Position numbers and translations under genes: made by a program | Source: an uncultured Eubacterium sp. | GTDB taxonomy: Bacteria > Bacillota > Clostridia > Lachnospirales > Lachnospiraceae | Assembly: GCA_910577295.1 (NCBI GenBank) | Contig: CAJTLS010000017.1 | Coordinates: 16,081-60,295, forward strand | Reading direction: 5' to 3' | Length of the DNA: 44,215 nucleotides | Shown here: one piece after another, positions 27,125 through 35,710 of the stretch | Position numbering within the stretch: position 1 is the first letter of the stretch | Layout of the letters: every line of letters begins with the position of its first letter | The notes under the pieces: model-generated | Databases searched by the model: none | What the model saw: only the letters and a program-made list of their open reading frames with translations | Told to the model about the DNA's origin: nothing

Positions 27125-27868
27125 TTAGGTCAGACCGCCGTCGATAACAATCGTTTGTCCGTTGATATAACTGGCAAGATCGCTAGCGAGAAAAACAAGA
27201 AGATGAGAGACTTCTTCCGGTTGGCCGAAGCGTTTTAGGGGGATTTGCCGGATTGCATCCTCCAGAAATTTCTGTTTAAAATGAGAAGTCATATCTGTCT
27301 GAATATATCCGGGAGCTATGGCATTCACGCGGATGTTATATGGTCCTAATTCACGGGAGAGAGACTTTGTTAATCCAATCAGTCCTGCTTTGGCGGCGGA
27401 ATAGTTTGCCTGACCGGCCATGCCGCGGATGCCGCTGACGGAACTGACATTCAGAATGACGCCGTTCTTGCGAGAAACCATAGAGGGAAGAACTTTGTGT
27501 ATGGCACGGTATGTTCCGGTAAGATTTGCATTTATTACAGAATTCCAGTTTTCATCATCCATAAAAGGAAAGGCACAATCTTTGGTTATTCCGGCATTGT
27601 TAATCAATACATCAATGCCGTCCATCTGTTCCATGAGTTGATTGAAAGCCTGGTTCACAGAATCGGCATTCTGGATATCCATCTGTGTAAAATAAAATTC
27701 TCCTTCCCATTCTTTACTCTTTTCCTGTAGTGCAAGCATTTCCTCATAAGAAGAGTGGTAGGTGCTGCCAACGACAGCGCCCTGCTGCAAGCATTCTATA
27801 ACTGTAGAAAAACCGATTCCACGGCTTCCGCCAAGAATAATGATTTGTTTTCCGCTTAATAGGCTCAT
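27125..27868 (-). CDS. fabG: 3-oxoacyl-ACP reductase (FabG family)
   Basis: This short-chain dehydrogenase has 247 residues from ATG 27868, which is preceded by GAAAGGAGATC and overlaps the KS stop as ATGA; the longer frame to 27892 has no ribosome site. The NAD(P) motif GGSRGIG lies at about 10-16, NNAG at about 87-90, the catalytic Ser in NVSSVSG, and YSAAK gives the Tyr and Lys. The C-terminus shows the FabG-typical VNAIAPGYIQTDMT and GQTIVIDGG. It reduces 3-ketoacyl-ACP to 3-hydroxyacyl-ACP. Coupled to KS and ACP on the minus strand, it is the ketoreductase of this locus and is probably distinct from the housekeeping FabG. Confidence 0.93.
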   Translation of the reverse strand: MSLLSGKQIIILGGSRGIGFSTVIECLQQGAVVGSTYHSSYEEMLALQEKSKEWEGEFYFTQMDIQNADSVNQAFNQLMEQMDGIDVLINNAGITKDCAFPFMDDENWNSVINANLTGTYRAIHKVLPSMVSRKNGVILNVSSVSGIRGMAGQANYSAAKAGLIGLTKSLSRELGPYNIRVNAIAPGYIQTDMTSHFKQKFLEDAIRQIPLKRFGQPEEVSHLLVFLASDLASYINGQTIVIDGGLT

Positions 27869-30141
27869 AGAGATCTCCTTTCTTTGGAGCAAAGTAAAAT
27901 TTGGTGATAATTATCGCATACATCATATCCGGTTACCAGAATGCGCTGGATTATCGGTGGTGTATCTGTATCCCATTGCGGGGGAAGCATATTTTTTTGC
28001 AGACATATAGCAGCTAACACAATGTTGGCATGCAGAGAATTATTGAGAAACTTCCCAGTTATGTGTTCTGTCGATAACATGGGGGGATCCGGATAAATTT
28101 TTGCCAGCCATGATTTTTCCCGTGTTTCTGATATTCTGTCTTTTTTTTGCATAAAAATGATATCCGGCATATATGGAACAGCAGGCAGGTGTTCCATTTG
28201 TGAAAGGTCACAGCTTTGGACGGTCTCTAATCGGCAATAAGACGATGCACTTTGTTGCTTCTGCAGTAGTATGGTAATGCTGCTTTCATCATAGTCTTTG
28301 GTTTGGATGATACCAGAGGCAAAGAGCGATTCTGCCAGCAGTGGATGATATTCTTCTGCCGTACAGCTAAGCACAGTGTCACATCTATCGGATAATATCT
28401 GCATGACAGAAAGTAACAGGGGAGAAGAACCATGCAGGCTGCTACTGGCGCCTTTGCAGTTCATGTTAATGCAGAGATGACCTACGGGAGCGTTTGGTGA
28501 TATATTGGCAAAGACCGTGGGATTGCATAAATCCGGCTCTTCCTGAGCAACATTTTGTCCAAACTGCAGACGTTTGGATACAGGACCAAATCCAGAGGAA
28601 TAAAATGTACCGACGCGGTTGGAATCCCAAAGAGTGTGGTCGCATCCGCTGTCTTGCTCCGCCTGCAGAGAAGCAGAGAGTACCATGCGGGATAGGTGAT
28701 TGACACCGCGAAGTTTCCTGACAGAAATACCCGGTGTAGGTGTAGCAGCAGGAGTCCTGCCTTCCTTTTCTTCCGATACTGTTTTGGATAATTGCATCCA
28801 CCAGTCATCTGCGTCTGTGATGGCGGGAGACAGGATGCCAAGACCATTGATCCAGACGTCTGACAGGATGGAATGTTCTGCCGCATCTGTGATATTGGAA
28901 GCGGCTTGTGAACAGGAATTATCAGGGGGAATGTGACGCTGGAATATGACGCTGGCAGTGTTACCAGCAAAAGCAAAAGAATTGGATAATGCATATTGGA
29001 TGGGCGTGTCTGGCGGAGTCATTGGACAGCCGTCCATTTCTTTCATTGGTGCGTTGACATCCATGATCGGAAAATACTGCTGCTTCTTCAGGCAGAGGAT
29101 GGTCAGAATGGCTTCTAAAGCGCCGGCGGCTCCCATACAATGTCCGATCAAAGTTTTCAAGGAGGAAAAATAAGGGAGGTATGAGGTGTGGTTGTAAAGT
29201 TGCTTCAATGCCTGAAGTTCAATCTGGTCGTTGGTAATGGTTCCGGTTCCATGCAGATTGATATACTGGATATCCTCAGGGGTTAGCCCGGCATCGTTTA
29301 CTGCTGTCCGCATCGATTGGAGAAAACCGGAAGCATCGGTGTTCGGACTGGTAATGTGAAATGCCTCATTTCCCAGAGAAGATCCGGCACATTCTGCATA
29401 AATTTCTGCTTGTCTGTTTTGAGCATGAGAAAGGGATTCTAGTACGAGAAAACCGCAGCCTTCACCGATGTTAATGCCATCTCTGTTTTCGTCAAGGGGG
29501 TGGCACAAACTAGAACTTAGTGCCTTGAGACTGTGAAAACCGTAAGCCACCATTGGTGACAGTGAATCAACGCCGCAAACCAGCACAACATCGCATTGTC
29601 CGAAACGAATCAAGTCTGTGCCTATGCCGATGGCAGTAGAACCAGATGCGCAGGCGGCAGAAAAATTGTAACAGACACCGCCGACGCCGCAGTAGTCTTT
29701 CATGTAAGAGGCAAAATCAGATAATTTTGCGAGATATTTCAAACTTCCGTCCGCCCCATCGCTACATTGGTACTTTGCTGCTTCTAAAATATGATAGTCG
29801 TCATAGCTCAAAGACCCGATCGATAACGCGGTGCGCGTGCCGAGGGACAAAATGTCGGACCGATTCAGCCCGGCATCTGCCATTGCTTCATCGGCGGCAA
29901 GTGTTGCCAGAAGTCTGTTGCGATAAACGGTTTCTTTAATAGAATTGTCTGCAGGATTTTGAATTTGTGTAACCTGCCCCCAGAAAGGAGTGCGCAGCTT
30001 AGTGGTATTAAAAAAAGGGCGGGGAGAATTCGTGATTCCTCTCTGTCCTTTTTGGCAATTTGACCAAAAATCCTGTATGTGGTTTCCGTTAGGACTGACT
30101 ACACCTAAACCTGTTATGGCAACGTTATCACTTTTTTTCAT
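27865..30141 (-). CDS. Fused ketosynthase and degenerate ketosynthase (KS-CLF-like)
   Basis: The GCGGAGG site selects ATG 30141 (758 residues); the longer frame would start inside that site. The first half (1-420) is a complete FabF-type ketosynthase with Cys164 in SAACASGS, His297 in NLHGTGT, Lys329 and His334 in LIGHCMGAAG. The second half (about 430-758) starts anew with a KS-like VWINGLGILSP. Its active-site region reads KGASSSLHGS without the Cys, and no HGTGT or GH motif follows. This is the pattern of a chain-length-factor or KS-beta subunit fused to its partner. Type II systems for aryl polyenes and other polyenes use a KS/CLF pair with KR, DH and ACP. Here both are on one chain, which is unusual. 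Confidence 0.85.
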   Translation of the reverse strand: MKKSDNVAITGLGVVSPNGNHIQDFWSNCQKGQRGITNSPRPFFNTTKLRTPFWGQVTQIQNPADNSIKETVYRNRLLATLAADEAMADAGLNRSDILSLGTRTALSIGSLSYDDYHILEAAKYQCSDGADGSLKYLAKLSDFASYMKDYCGVGGVCYNFSAACASGSTAIGIGTDLIRFGQCDVVLVCGVDSLSPMVAYGFHSLKALSSSLCHPLDENRDGINIGEGCGFLVLESLSHAQNRQAEIYAECAGSSLGNEAFHITSPNTDASGFLQSMRTAVNDAGLTPEDIQYINLHGTGTITNDQIELQALKQLYNHTSYLPYFSSLKTLIGHCMGAAGALEAILTILCLKKQQYFPIMDVNAPMKEMDGCPMTPPDTPIQYALSNSFAFAGNTASVIFQRHIPPDNSCSQAASNITDAAEHSILSDVWINGLGILSPAITDADDWWMQLSKTVSEEKEGRTPAATPTPGISVRKLRGVNHLSRMVLSASLQAEQDSGCDHTLWDSNRVGTFYSSGFGPVSKRLQFGQNVAQEEPDLCNPTVFANISPNAPVGHLCINMNCKGASSSLHGSSPLLLSVMQILSDRCDTVLSCTAEEYHPLLAESLFASGIIQTKDYDESSITILLQKQQSASSYCRLETVQSCDLSQMEHLPAVPYMPDIIFMQKKDRISETREKSWLAKIYPDPPMLSTEHITGKFLNNSLHANIVLAAICLQKNMLPPQWDTDTPPIIQRILVTGYDVCDNYHQILLCSKERRSL

Positions 30142-30243
30142 CGTATACCTCCGCAATGAAATATGATCTGGTACAGCGTATATTAAGTTTTTGCTATATT
30201 CGTTGTACCCGTATGTTTTTCATCATTTTTTGGGATTACATTT

Positions 30244-30519
30244 TTACTGTGAACTGCGGATGTATTCAGCAATATTTGCTACTGTTGTCAGTTTTTTCAT
30301 ATCAGTATCCTTTACCGTGATTCCAAAATGATCTTTTAATAGTACGACCAATTCCAGAGCGGCGATAGAATCCAAAGCAATGCCGTCGGGATCCATAGAC
30401 TCAAATAAAGGAGTTTCATATGCCAGTTTTTCAGCCGGAAGTTCGTCAATAATTTCCTGCAAATCCATCTTTTCCACAATCATATCAAAAACCTGTTTTT
30501 CTAAAGCTGTATCACTCAT
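30244..30519 (-). CDS. Acyl carrier protein
   Basis: TGGAGG selects ATG 30519 (91 residues); the frame's first Met overlaps the ribosome site. The phosphopantetheine attachment Ser is in GIALDSIAALELV, and the helices around it match the ACP fold (about 10-88). It is acidic like other ACPs and ends AEYIRSSQ. It is the first gene of the minus-strand operon, 102 bases before the KS gene, and starts from a near-ideal promoter. It should carry the growing chain for the fused KS protein and may hand it to the condensation domain of the NRPS. No phosphopantetheinyl transferase is in the window. Confidence 0.9.
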   Translation of the reverse strand: MSDTALEKQVFDMIVEKMDLQEIIDELPAEKLAYETPLFESMDPDGIALDSIAALELVVLLKDHFGITVKDTDMKKLTTVANIAEYIRSSQ

Positions 30520-30551
30520 ATTTACCTCCATTTTGTAATTATTCCATTATG

Positions 30552-30581
30552 ATTATAATGTTTAGGATGGGGATTTGTCAA
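30552..30581 (-). promoter_or_regulatory. Consensus sigma-A promoter of the ACP/KS/KR operon
   Basis: On the minus strand TTGACA (30576-30581) and TATAAT (30552-30557) are both perfect, with an 18-base spacer, 33 bases upstream of the ACP start codon. The strength suggests constitutive expression, in contrast to the imperfect promoters of the two plus-strand operons. Confidence 0.8.
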
Positions 30582-30604
30582 TGTATTGCTATTTGAGATT
30601 TCCC

Positions 30605-30769
30605 TTGGTTTTGAATGCGGGAAAAAGAATCGCTGACAGAATGAAAAATTGATACGCTTTTGATACACGAGATGTGTTATTATAAATCAATTAATCGTAA
30701 ACATGATGACGGTTTGCTGCTGGTTTTTTACAATCCCAGTTTGAAATAAATCATAATAAAAGAGAAAAA
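30605..30769 (+). promoter_or_regulatory. Shared upstream block B (promoter region of the exporter operon)
   Basis: This is homologous to 9981-10177. The core GATACGCTTTTGATACACG with ATGTGTTATT (30651-30680) differs from block A at only a few positions and keeps the ACAC-N5-GTGT dyad. One possible promoter is TTGATA (30660-30665) with TATAAA (30681-30686), but the spacer is only 15 bases. The left end even keeps the TTTTGAATGCGG word that in block A is coding sequence of the response regulator, so the block was copied from there or from a common ancestor. Confidence 0.6.
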
Positions 30770-30812
30770 ATGGCTTCAACTTTTCAATCTTTAATAAATA
30801 AGGAGAAACGAA

Positions 30813-31286
30813 ATGAGTGGACAATTATTTCGAAAAAAAAGTATGGAAAAAATAGCTTCTCCGGAGCAGCTCAATGATTATATCAGGGTATCAAGTCCGG
30901 GTATGTTCGTGGTACTTTCAGCAATCATTGTTTTTATTGTTGGGATATGCATATGGGGAATATTCGGGAGACTTGATGCTTCGGTAAAGGCGGTATGCGA
31001 GTGCCGGGACGGTTCAGCATTCTGTTATGTAAAGGAATCAGACATTTCTAGCATACGGATTGGGATGGAACTGTCAGTAGATGGAAAAAAGGGAACGGTA
31101 ACGGACATTGCGGCAGTCCCTATGGAAGTGATGGGAAACATGGATTCTTATCTACTCCATTTGGGGGAACTTGCAGAGGGCGAATGGGTGTATGCCGTAA
31201 AGGCAGATGTTTCTGCAGACGATGGCATTTATACGGCATCGGTTATTACACAGAGTGTGTCTCCTATTGATTTCATACTGAATTGA
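30813..31286 (+). CDS. NHLM-type bacteriocin secretion adaptor (short HlyD-like)
   Basis: This 157-residue protein has a cytoplasmic start (LFRKKSMEKIASPEQLNDYIRV), one transmembrane helix at about 31-52, and a small external beta domain. The start is highly typical of NHLM bacteriocin system secretion proteins, but the long coiled-coil arm of classical HlyD adaptors is absent, so this is the short form found in Gram-positive clusters. AAGGAG precedes the ATG. It is the first gene of the exporter operon, seven bases before the C39 transporter, and should form part of the export complex at the outer face of the membrane. Confidence 0.85.
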   Translation: MSGQLFRKKSMEKIASPEQLNDYIRVSSPGMFVVLSAIIVFIVGICIWGIFGRLDASVKAVCECRDGSAFCYVKESDISSIRIGMELSVDGKKGTVTDIAAVPMEVMGNMDSYLLHLGELAEGEWVYAVKADVSADDGIYTASVITQSVSPIDFILN

Positions 31287-31293
31287 GGTGAAT

Positions 31294-33477
31294 ATGGAGA
31301 ATAAAGGATTGAAGATAAAATGGCCGGTAAAAAAAGGGATTGCAAAGGTTCCGCTTATTATGCAGATGGAAACATCCGAGTGCGGCGCCGCATCGCTTGC
31401 TATGATACTGGCGTATTATGGAAAATGGATTCCACTTGAACAGGTGCGTTTGGACTGCGGCGTGTCAAGGGATGGCTCCAACGCAAAAAATGTGCTGAAA
31501 GCGGCAGAAAACTATAGACTTTCGGCAGAGGGATACCGCTGCGAACCGGAGGCATTAGAGAGAAATGGACGATTCCCATGCATCATCCATTGGGAATTTA
31601 ACCACTTCGTTGTGCTGAAAGGCTTTCGGAGAGGCAGAGCATATTTAAACGATCCGGCAATGGGAAGTTATAGTGTGTCAATGGAAACATTTGATGAATC
31701 GTTTACAGGTGTCTGTTTGTTTTTTAAACCGGAAGAAGGGTTTATGCCGTCAGGAAAGAAAAAAAGTATGCTGGGATATGCTGCGAAAAGGCTGGAAGGT
31801 TCCGGCATGGCGGTTGCTTTTGTGGCGGTAACTTTTTTTGCCGTATCGTTTATAGGAATTATCAACCCAGCATTTTCAAGGGTCTTTCTTGACCATTTGC
31901 TGGCAGGCAGCAATTCAGAATGGATGATGCCGTTCTTTGTCCTGTTGGCGGCTGTGGGAGTTGCACAGCTTGCTGGCGAATGGATTTATACAGTGGCTTC
32001 CCTCCATATCAGGGGGAAGATGGCGGTAGTTGGAGACAGTAAATATATTTGGAAAGTGCTGCATTTGCCGATGGAATTCTTTTCACAGCGTGTGGCGGGG
32101 GACATTCACCAGAGGCAGAGTGTCAATGCCGAGATTGCAAAAGGTATTGTAGAAACGGTTGCCCCACTGGCATTCCATACTGTGATGATGGTATTTTACA
32201 TGATTGTCATGATATGCTATAGTCTGCCGCTTGCCTTGATCGGTGTATTGTCCGTCATTATCAATATAGCATTGGGCAGTCTGGTGTCGGCGAAACGGAT
32301 GAACCTGATGCGGGTACAGATGCGGGACGCTGCAAAGCTGACCAGTATCGCGGTTACTGGGATTGAGATGATGGAGACAATTAAGGCGAGTGGAGCGGAG
32401 AACCGCTTTTTTGAAAAATGGTCTGGATATCAGGCGAGCGTGAACACGCAGCAGGTGAAGCTGGATAAATTGAATCACGGTCTGGGTATGGTTCCGGTGT
32501 TTATTACTTCTCTTGCAGACATCATGGTACTGGTGTCAGGTGTATGTTTTGCAATGAAGGGGGAGTTTTCCATTGGAATGATTATGGCATTCCAAGGTTT
32601 TTTTGCTTCTTTTGTGGAGCCAGCGGGAACTTTAATTCATGCCGGGCAGACTTTGCAGGAGATGCGCGTGCAGATGGAACGGGTGGAGGATGTTATGGAA
32701 TATCCCGAGGATTTGGGAGGTAGGGAAGATACGGAGGGGGCTGGTGAATATCAAAAACTTTCTGGTAACATGGAGCTGCGTGGTGTCACATTTGGTTATT
32801 CAAAACTTGCAGAACCGCTCATACAGGATTTCAACTTGTCCTTGAAACAGGGGAGCAGAGTAGCTGTTGTGGGAAAGTCGGGGTGCGGAAAGTCAACGAT
32901 TGCCAAACTGATTTCCGGTCTGTACCGCCCGTGGAGTGGGAAAATCCTTTTTGATGGGGAGGAGATTGATAAAATCGACCGGAATGTCTTTACGGGCTCT
33001 CTTGCGGTGGTGGATCAGGATGTTACCTTGTTTGAAGATACAATAGCAAATAATATTAAAATGTGGGATCGCTACATAGAGGACTACGAGATGATTCTGG
33101 CGACTCGTGATGTGAAGCTGCACGAGGATATCATGCAGAGGAACGGAGGGTATTATTACAGGCTTGCGGAGGGTGGAAAGGACTTTTCCGGCGGGCAGCG
33201 GCAGCGCATGGAGATTGCAAGGCTGTTGGCGCAGGATCCGACGATTGTGATTCTGGATGAGGCGACTTCCGCATTGGATGCAAGAACAGAGTACGAAGTG
33301 GTAAAATCCATTAAAAAGCGTGGTATCACCTGTATCGTGATTGCGCACAGGTTGTCTACGGTCAGGGACTGTGATGAGATTATCGTGATGGACCAGGGAA
33401 ACATTATTGAACGAGGAACACATGAGGAACTGATGGATCTTGGCGGGGAATATGCAGAGCTTGTGAAAAGCGATTAA
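31294..33477 (+). CDS. C39 peptidase-containing ABC exporter (NHLM-type)
   Basis: ATG 31294 follows GAGGTG; the earlier GTG at 31288 overlaps that site. This 727-residue protein has an N-terminal C39 bacteriocin-processing peptidase (about 15-135) with Cys30 in SECGAAS, His104 in NHFVVLKG and Asp120 in LNDP. A six-helix transporter domain follows (about 155-440), then an ATP-binding domain (about 480-727) with Walker A GKSGCGKST, signature FSGGQRQR and Walker B IVILDEATSALD. It should cut double-glycine leaders and pump the released peptide out, using ATP. The 52-residue GG precursor at 18408-18566 is the only clear candidate substrate in the window. All key residues are present. Confidence 0.95.
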   Translation: MENKGLKIKWPVKKGIAKVPLIMQMETSECGAASLAMILAYYGKWIPLEQVRLDCGVSRDGSNAKNVLKAAENYRLSAEGYRCEPEALERNGRFPCIIHWEFNHFVVLKGFRRGRAYLNDPAMGSYSVSMETFDESFTGVCLFFKPEEGFMPSGKKKSMLGYAAKRLEGSGMAVAFVAVTFFAVSFIGIINPAFSRVFLDHLLAGSNSEWMMPFFVLLAAVGVAQLAGEWIYTVASLHIRGKMAVVGDSKYIWKVLHLPMEFFSQRVAGDIHQRQSVNAEIAKGIVETVAPLAFHTVMMVFYMIVMICYSLPLALIGVLSVIINIALGSLVSAKRMNLMRVQMRDAAKLTSIAVTGIEMMETIKASGAENRFFEKWSGYQASVNTQQVKLDKLNHGLGMVPVFITSLADIMVLVSGVCFAMKGEFSIGMIMAFQGFFASFVEPAGTLIHAGQTLQEMRVQMERVEDVMEYPEDLGGREDTEGAGEYQKLSGNMELRGVTFGYSKLAEPLIQDFNLSLKQGSRVAVVGKSGCGKSTIAKLISGLYRPWSGKILFDGEEIDKIDRNVFTGSLAVVDQDVTLFEDTIANNIKMWDRYIEDYEMILATRDVKLHEDIMQRNGGYYYRLAEGGKDFSGGQRQRMEIARLLAQDPTIVILDEATSALDARTEYEVVKSIKKRGITCIVIAHRLSTVRDCDEIIVMDQGNIIERGTHEELMDLGGEYAELVKSD

Positions 33478-33501
33478 ATTTCTGAGACGAGGAGGTGGAG
33501 C

Positions 33502-35685
33502 ATGGGCTGGTTTGATGAGCAGATCCGGCAGAGGAAACAAGGCGACCGGGAAGCTTTTGAAGATGCTTTTGCCAAAATAGCACATGCCGCAGGAGGAAAA
33601 ATTGACACTGCATTCAACGACAGCAGCGAATACTCCAGAAATGCGATGGAGGAAATTCTTACTTATTTTCATGTAAAAAGTAAAGAAGTGCCGGAGAATA
33701 TAAAAAACAATGACGAGCGGCTTGAGTACCTGATGCGCCCTTATGGCATCATGCGCAGGACGGTGTATTTGGATAAGGACTGGCACAAAGATGCGTCAGG
33801 GGCGATGCTTGCCGTCAAAAAGGAAGATGGCAGTGTTGTGGCACTGATTCCGTCAGGATTTTGCGGGTACTGTTATCTGGATGCGGACAGTGGGAAACGC
33901 ATCCGCGTCGGGAACAGGGAGGAAGGGCTCTTTGAGAAAGAGGCAGTGGTCTTTTATAAGCCGATTCCTCTGAAAAAACTTGGTGTGCAGGATTTGCTGA
34001 GGTATGCTTTTCGGACAATTTCAGGGGCAGACTTATTTTTTTTGGCATTGCTTACGCTTGCTGTCGTGCTGCTTGGCATGGTAACACCGTATCTGAATCA
34101 TGTGATTTTTGCTGATGTCATGGTATCCGGGAATATGCAACTGCCGATGGCGGCGGGCATATTCATGGTGTGTGCTTCTGCAAGCAGTGTGATTCTTTCA
34201 GGTGTAAAAGGTCTGATTAATGCGAGACTGACGGCAAAGATGGGGATTGCCGTAGAATCTGCGGCAATGATGCGCATGGTGTCTCTTCCAGTGGATTTCT
34301 TTAAACAGTATGCCTCTGGGGAACTGAGCCTGCGCATACAGTATATCAGTCCTTTGTGCCGGACGCTGGTTTCCGTATTTTTGCAGGCAGCGCTTGCCGC
34401 CATGTTTTCATTGGTTTATGCCGTGCAATTTGCAGTTTATGCACCTGCGCCTGCAGTTCCAGCATTTGCGGTTCTTACAGCGATGGCGCTGTTTTCGTTT
34501 TTTACCTTTATTGTGCGTACGAAGACAGCCCGACAGCGGATGGAAGCGGGAGCAAAGGAGGGTGGTATGGTGTATGCCCTGATTTCTGGGATTCAGAAAA
34601 TCAGGCTTTCTGGTGCGGAAAAGAGGGCGTTTGCCAGATGGGGGGATTTGTATACCAGACTGGCAAAGATTGAGTACCATCCACCCGCACTCATTCGGCT
34701 GAATCGTGTCATATTAATGGCAGTTTCCTTGACAGGTACGTTTGCAATTTATTATGTGGCGCTGAAATCGCATACGTCAGTGGCGGATTATTATGCGTTC
34801 CATGTTGCCTATGGAATGGTTTCGGGGGCATTTTTGACTTTGGTATCTGTTGTATCAGAGGTGGCAGATATCCGGCCTGCACTTGATATGATAGAACCTA
34901 TACTGGAAGCGGAACCGGAGATTGCGGAAGAGAAACAGGTGTTAGGCCGTATATCGGGCGGTATTGAATTCAATAATGTGTCTTTTCGATATGGGGAGAA
35001 TATGCCATTTATATTGGATGACCTCTCTTTGAAAATCCGTCCGGGACAGTATGTGGCTATCGTCGGTACCACGGGCTGCGGCAAGTCAACGATGATGAGA
35101 CTGATGCTTGGCTTTGAGAGACCGCAGAAAGGGGCAGTTTATTATGACGGGAAGGATATTTCTACCGTGGATCTCAAATCCCTGCGGCAGAAAATAGGCG
35201 TGGTCATGCAGGATGGGAAACTGTTTGCCGGTGATATTTATTCCAATATCATCATGCTGGCCCCGCAGCTTGGTATGGATGGTGCATGGGAGGCCGCAGA
35301 GCTGGCAGGGATTGCAGAGGATATACGGAACATGCCTATGGGAATGTTTACTATGGTGTCAGAAGGACGAGGGGGTATTTCCGGAGGGCAGAGGCAGCGT
35401 ATTATGATTGCAAGAGCAGTCGCGTCAAAGCCAAGAATCTTAATGTTTGATGAGGCGACATCGGCGCTTGATAACATCACGCAGAAAACAGTGTCGGAAT
35501 CGCTTGCCGGTCTGAAATGTACCCGGATTGTAATTGCACATAGGCTGTCTACAATCAGGCAGTGTGACAGGATACTTGTGCTTGACAGGGGGAAGATTGT
35601 CGAGGATGGAAAATATGATGAGCTGATTGCGGCAAACGGTTTTTTCGCGGAACTGGTGGCAAGGCAGCAAGTAGAAAAGAAATGA
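33502..35685 (+). CDS. Second NHLM-type ABC transporter protein
   Basis: This 727-residue protein is preceded by GAGGAGGTGG. It lacks a peptidase domain. The first 150 residues are the cytoplasmic domain typical of the second NHLM ABC subunit (MRPYGIMRRTVYLDKDWHKDASG region). Six transmembrane helices follow (about 165-445), then an ATPase domain with Walker A GTTGCGKST, signature ISGGQRQR and Walker B ILMFDEATSALD. It probably pairs with the C39 transporter as a heterodimer, as in other NHLM loci. Confidence 0.93.
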   Translation: MGWFDEQIRQRKQGDREAFEDAFAKIAHAAGGKIDTAFNDSSEYSRNAMEEILTYFHVKSKEVPENIKNNDERLEYLMRPYGIMRRTVYLDKDWHKDASGAMLAVKKEDGSVVALIPSGFCGYCYLDADSGKRIRVGNREEGLFEKEAVVFYKPIPLKKLGVQDLLRYAFRTISGADLFFLALLTLAVVLLGMVTPYLNHVIFADVMVSGNMQLPMAAGIFMVCASASSVILSGVKGLINARLTAKMGIAVESAAMMRMVSLPVDFFKQYASGELSLRIQYISPLCRTLVSVFLQAALAAMFSLVYAVQFAVYAPAPAVPAFAVLTAMALFSFFTFIVRTKTARQRMEAGAKEGGMVYALISGIQKIRLSGAEKRAFARWGDLYTRLAKIEYHPPALIRLNRVILMAVSLTGTFAIYYVALKSHTSVADYYAFHVAYGMVSGAFLTLVSVVSEVADIRPALDMIEPILEAEPEIAEEKQVLGRISGGIEFNNVSFRYGENMPFILDDLSLKIRPGQYVAIVGTTGCGKSTMMRLMLGFERPQKGAVYYDGKDISTVDLKSLRQKIGVVMQDGKLFAGDIYSNIIMLAPQLGMDGAWEAAELAGIAEDIRNMPMGMFTMVSEGRGGISGGQRQRIMIARAVASKPRILMFDEATSALDNITQKTVSESLAGLKCTRIVIAHRLSTIRQCDRILVLDRGKIVEDGKYDELIAANGFFAELVARQQVEKK

Positions 35686-35710
35686 CCGGAAGGAGGTAGA
35701 AAATAACGCG

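Noticed and set aside
32893..33786. 297-codon minus-strand frame across the two ABC genes
   Set aside because: It overlaps the Walker motifs of a certain gene and shows no motif of its own.
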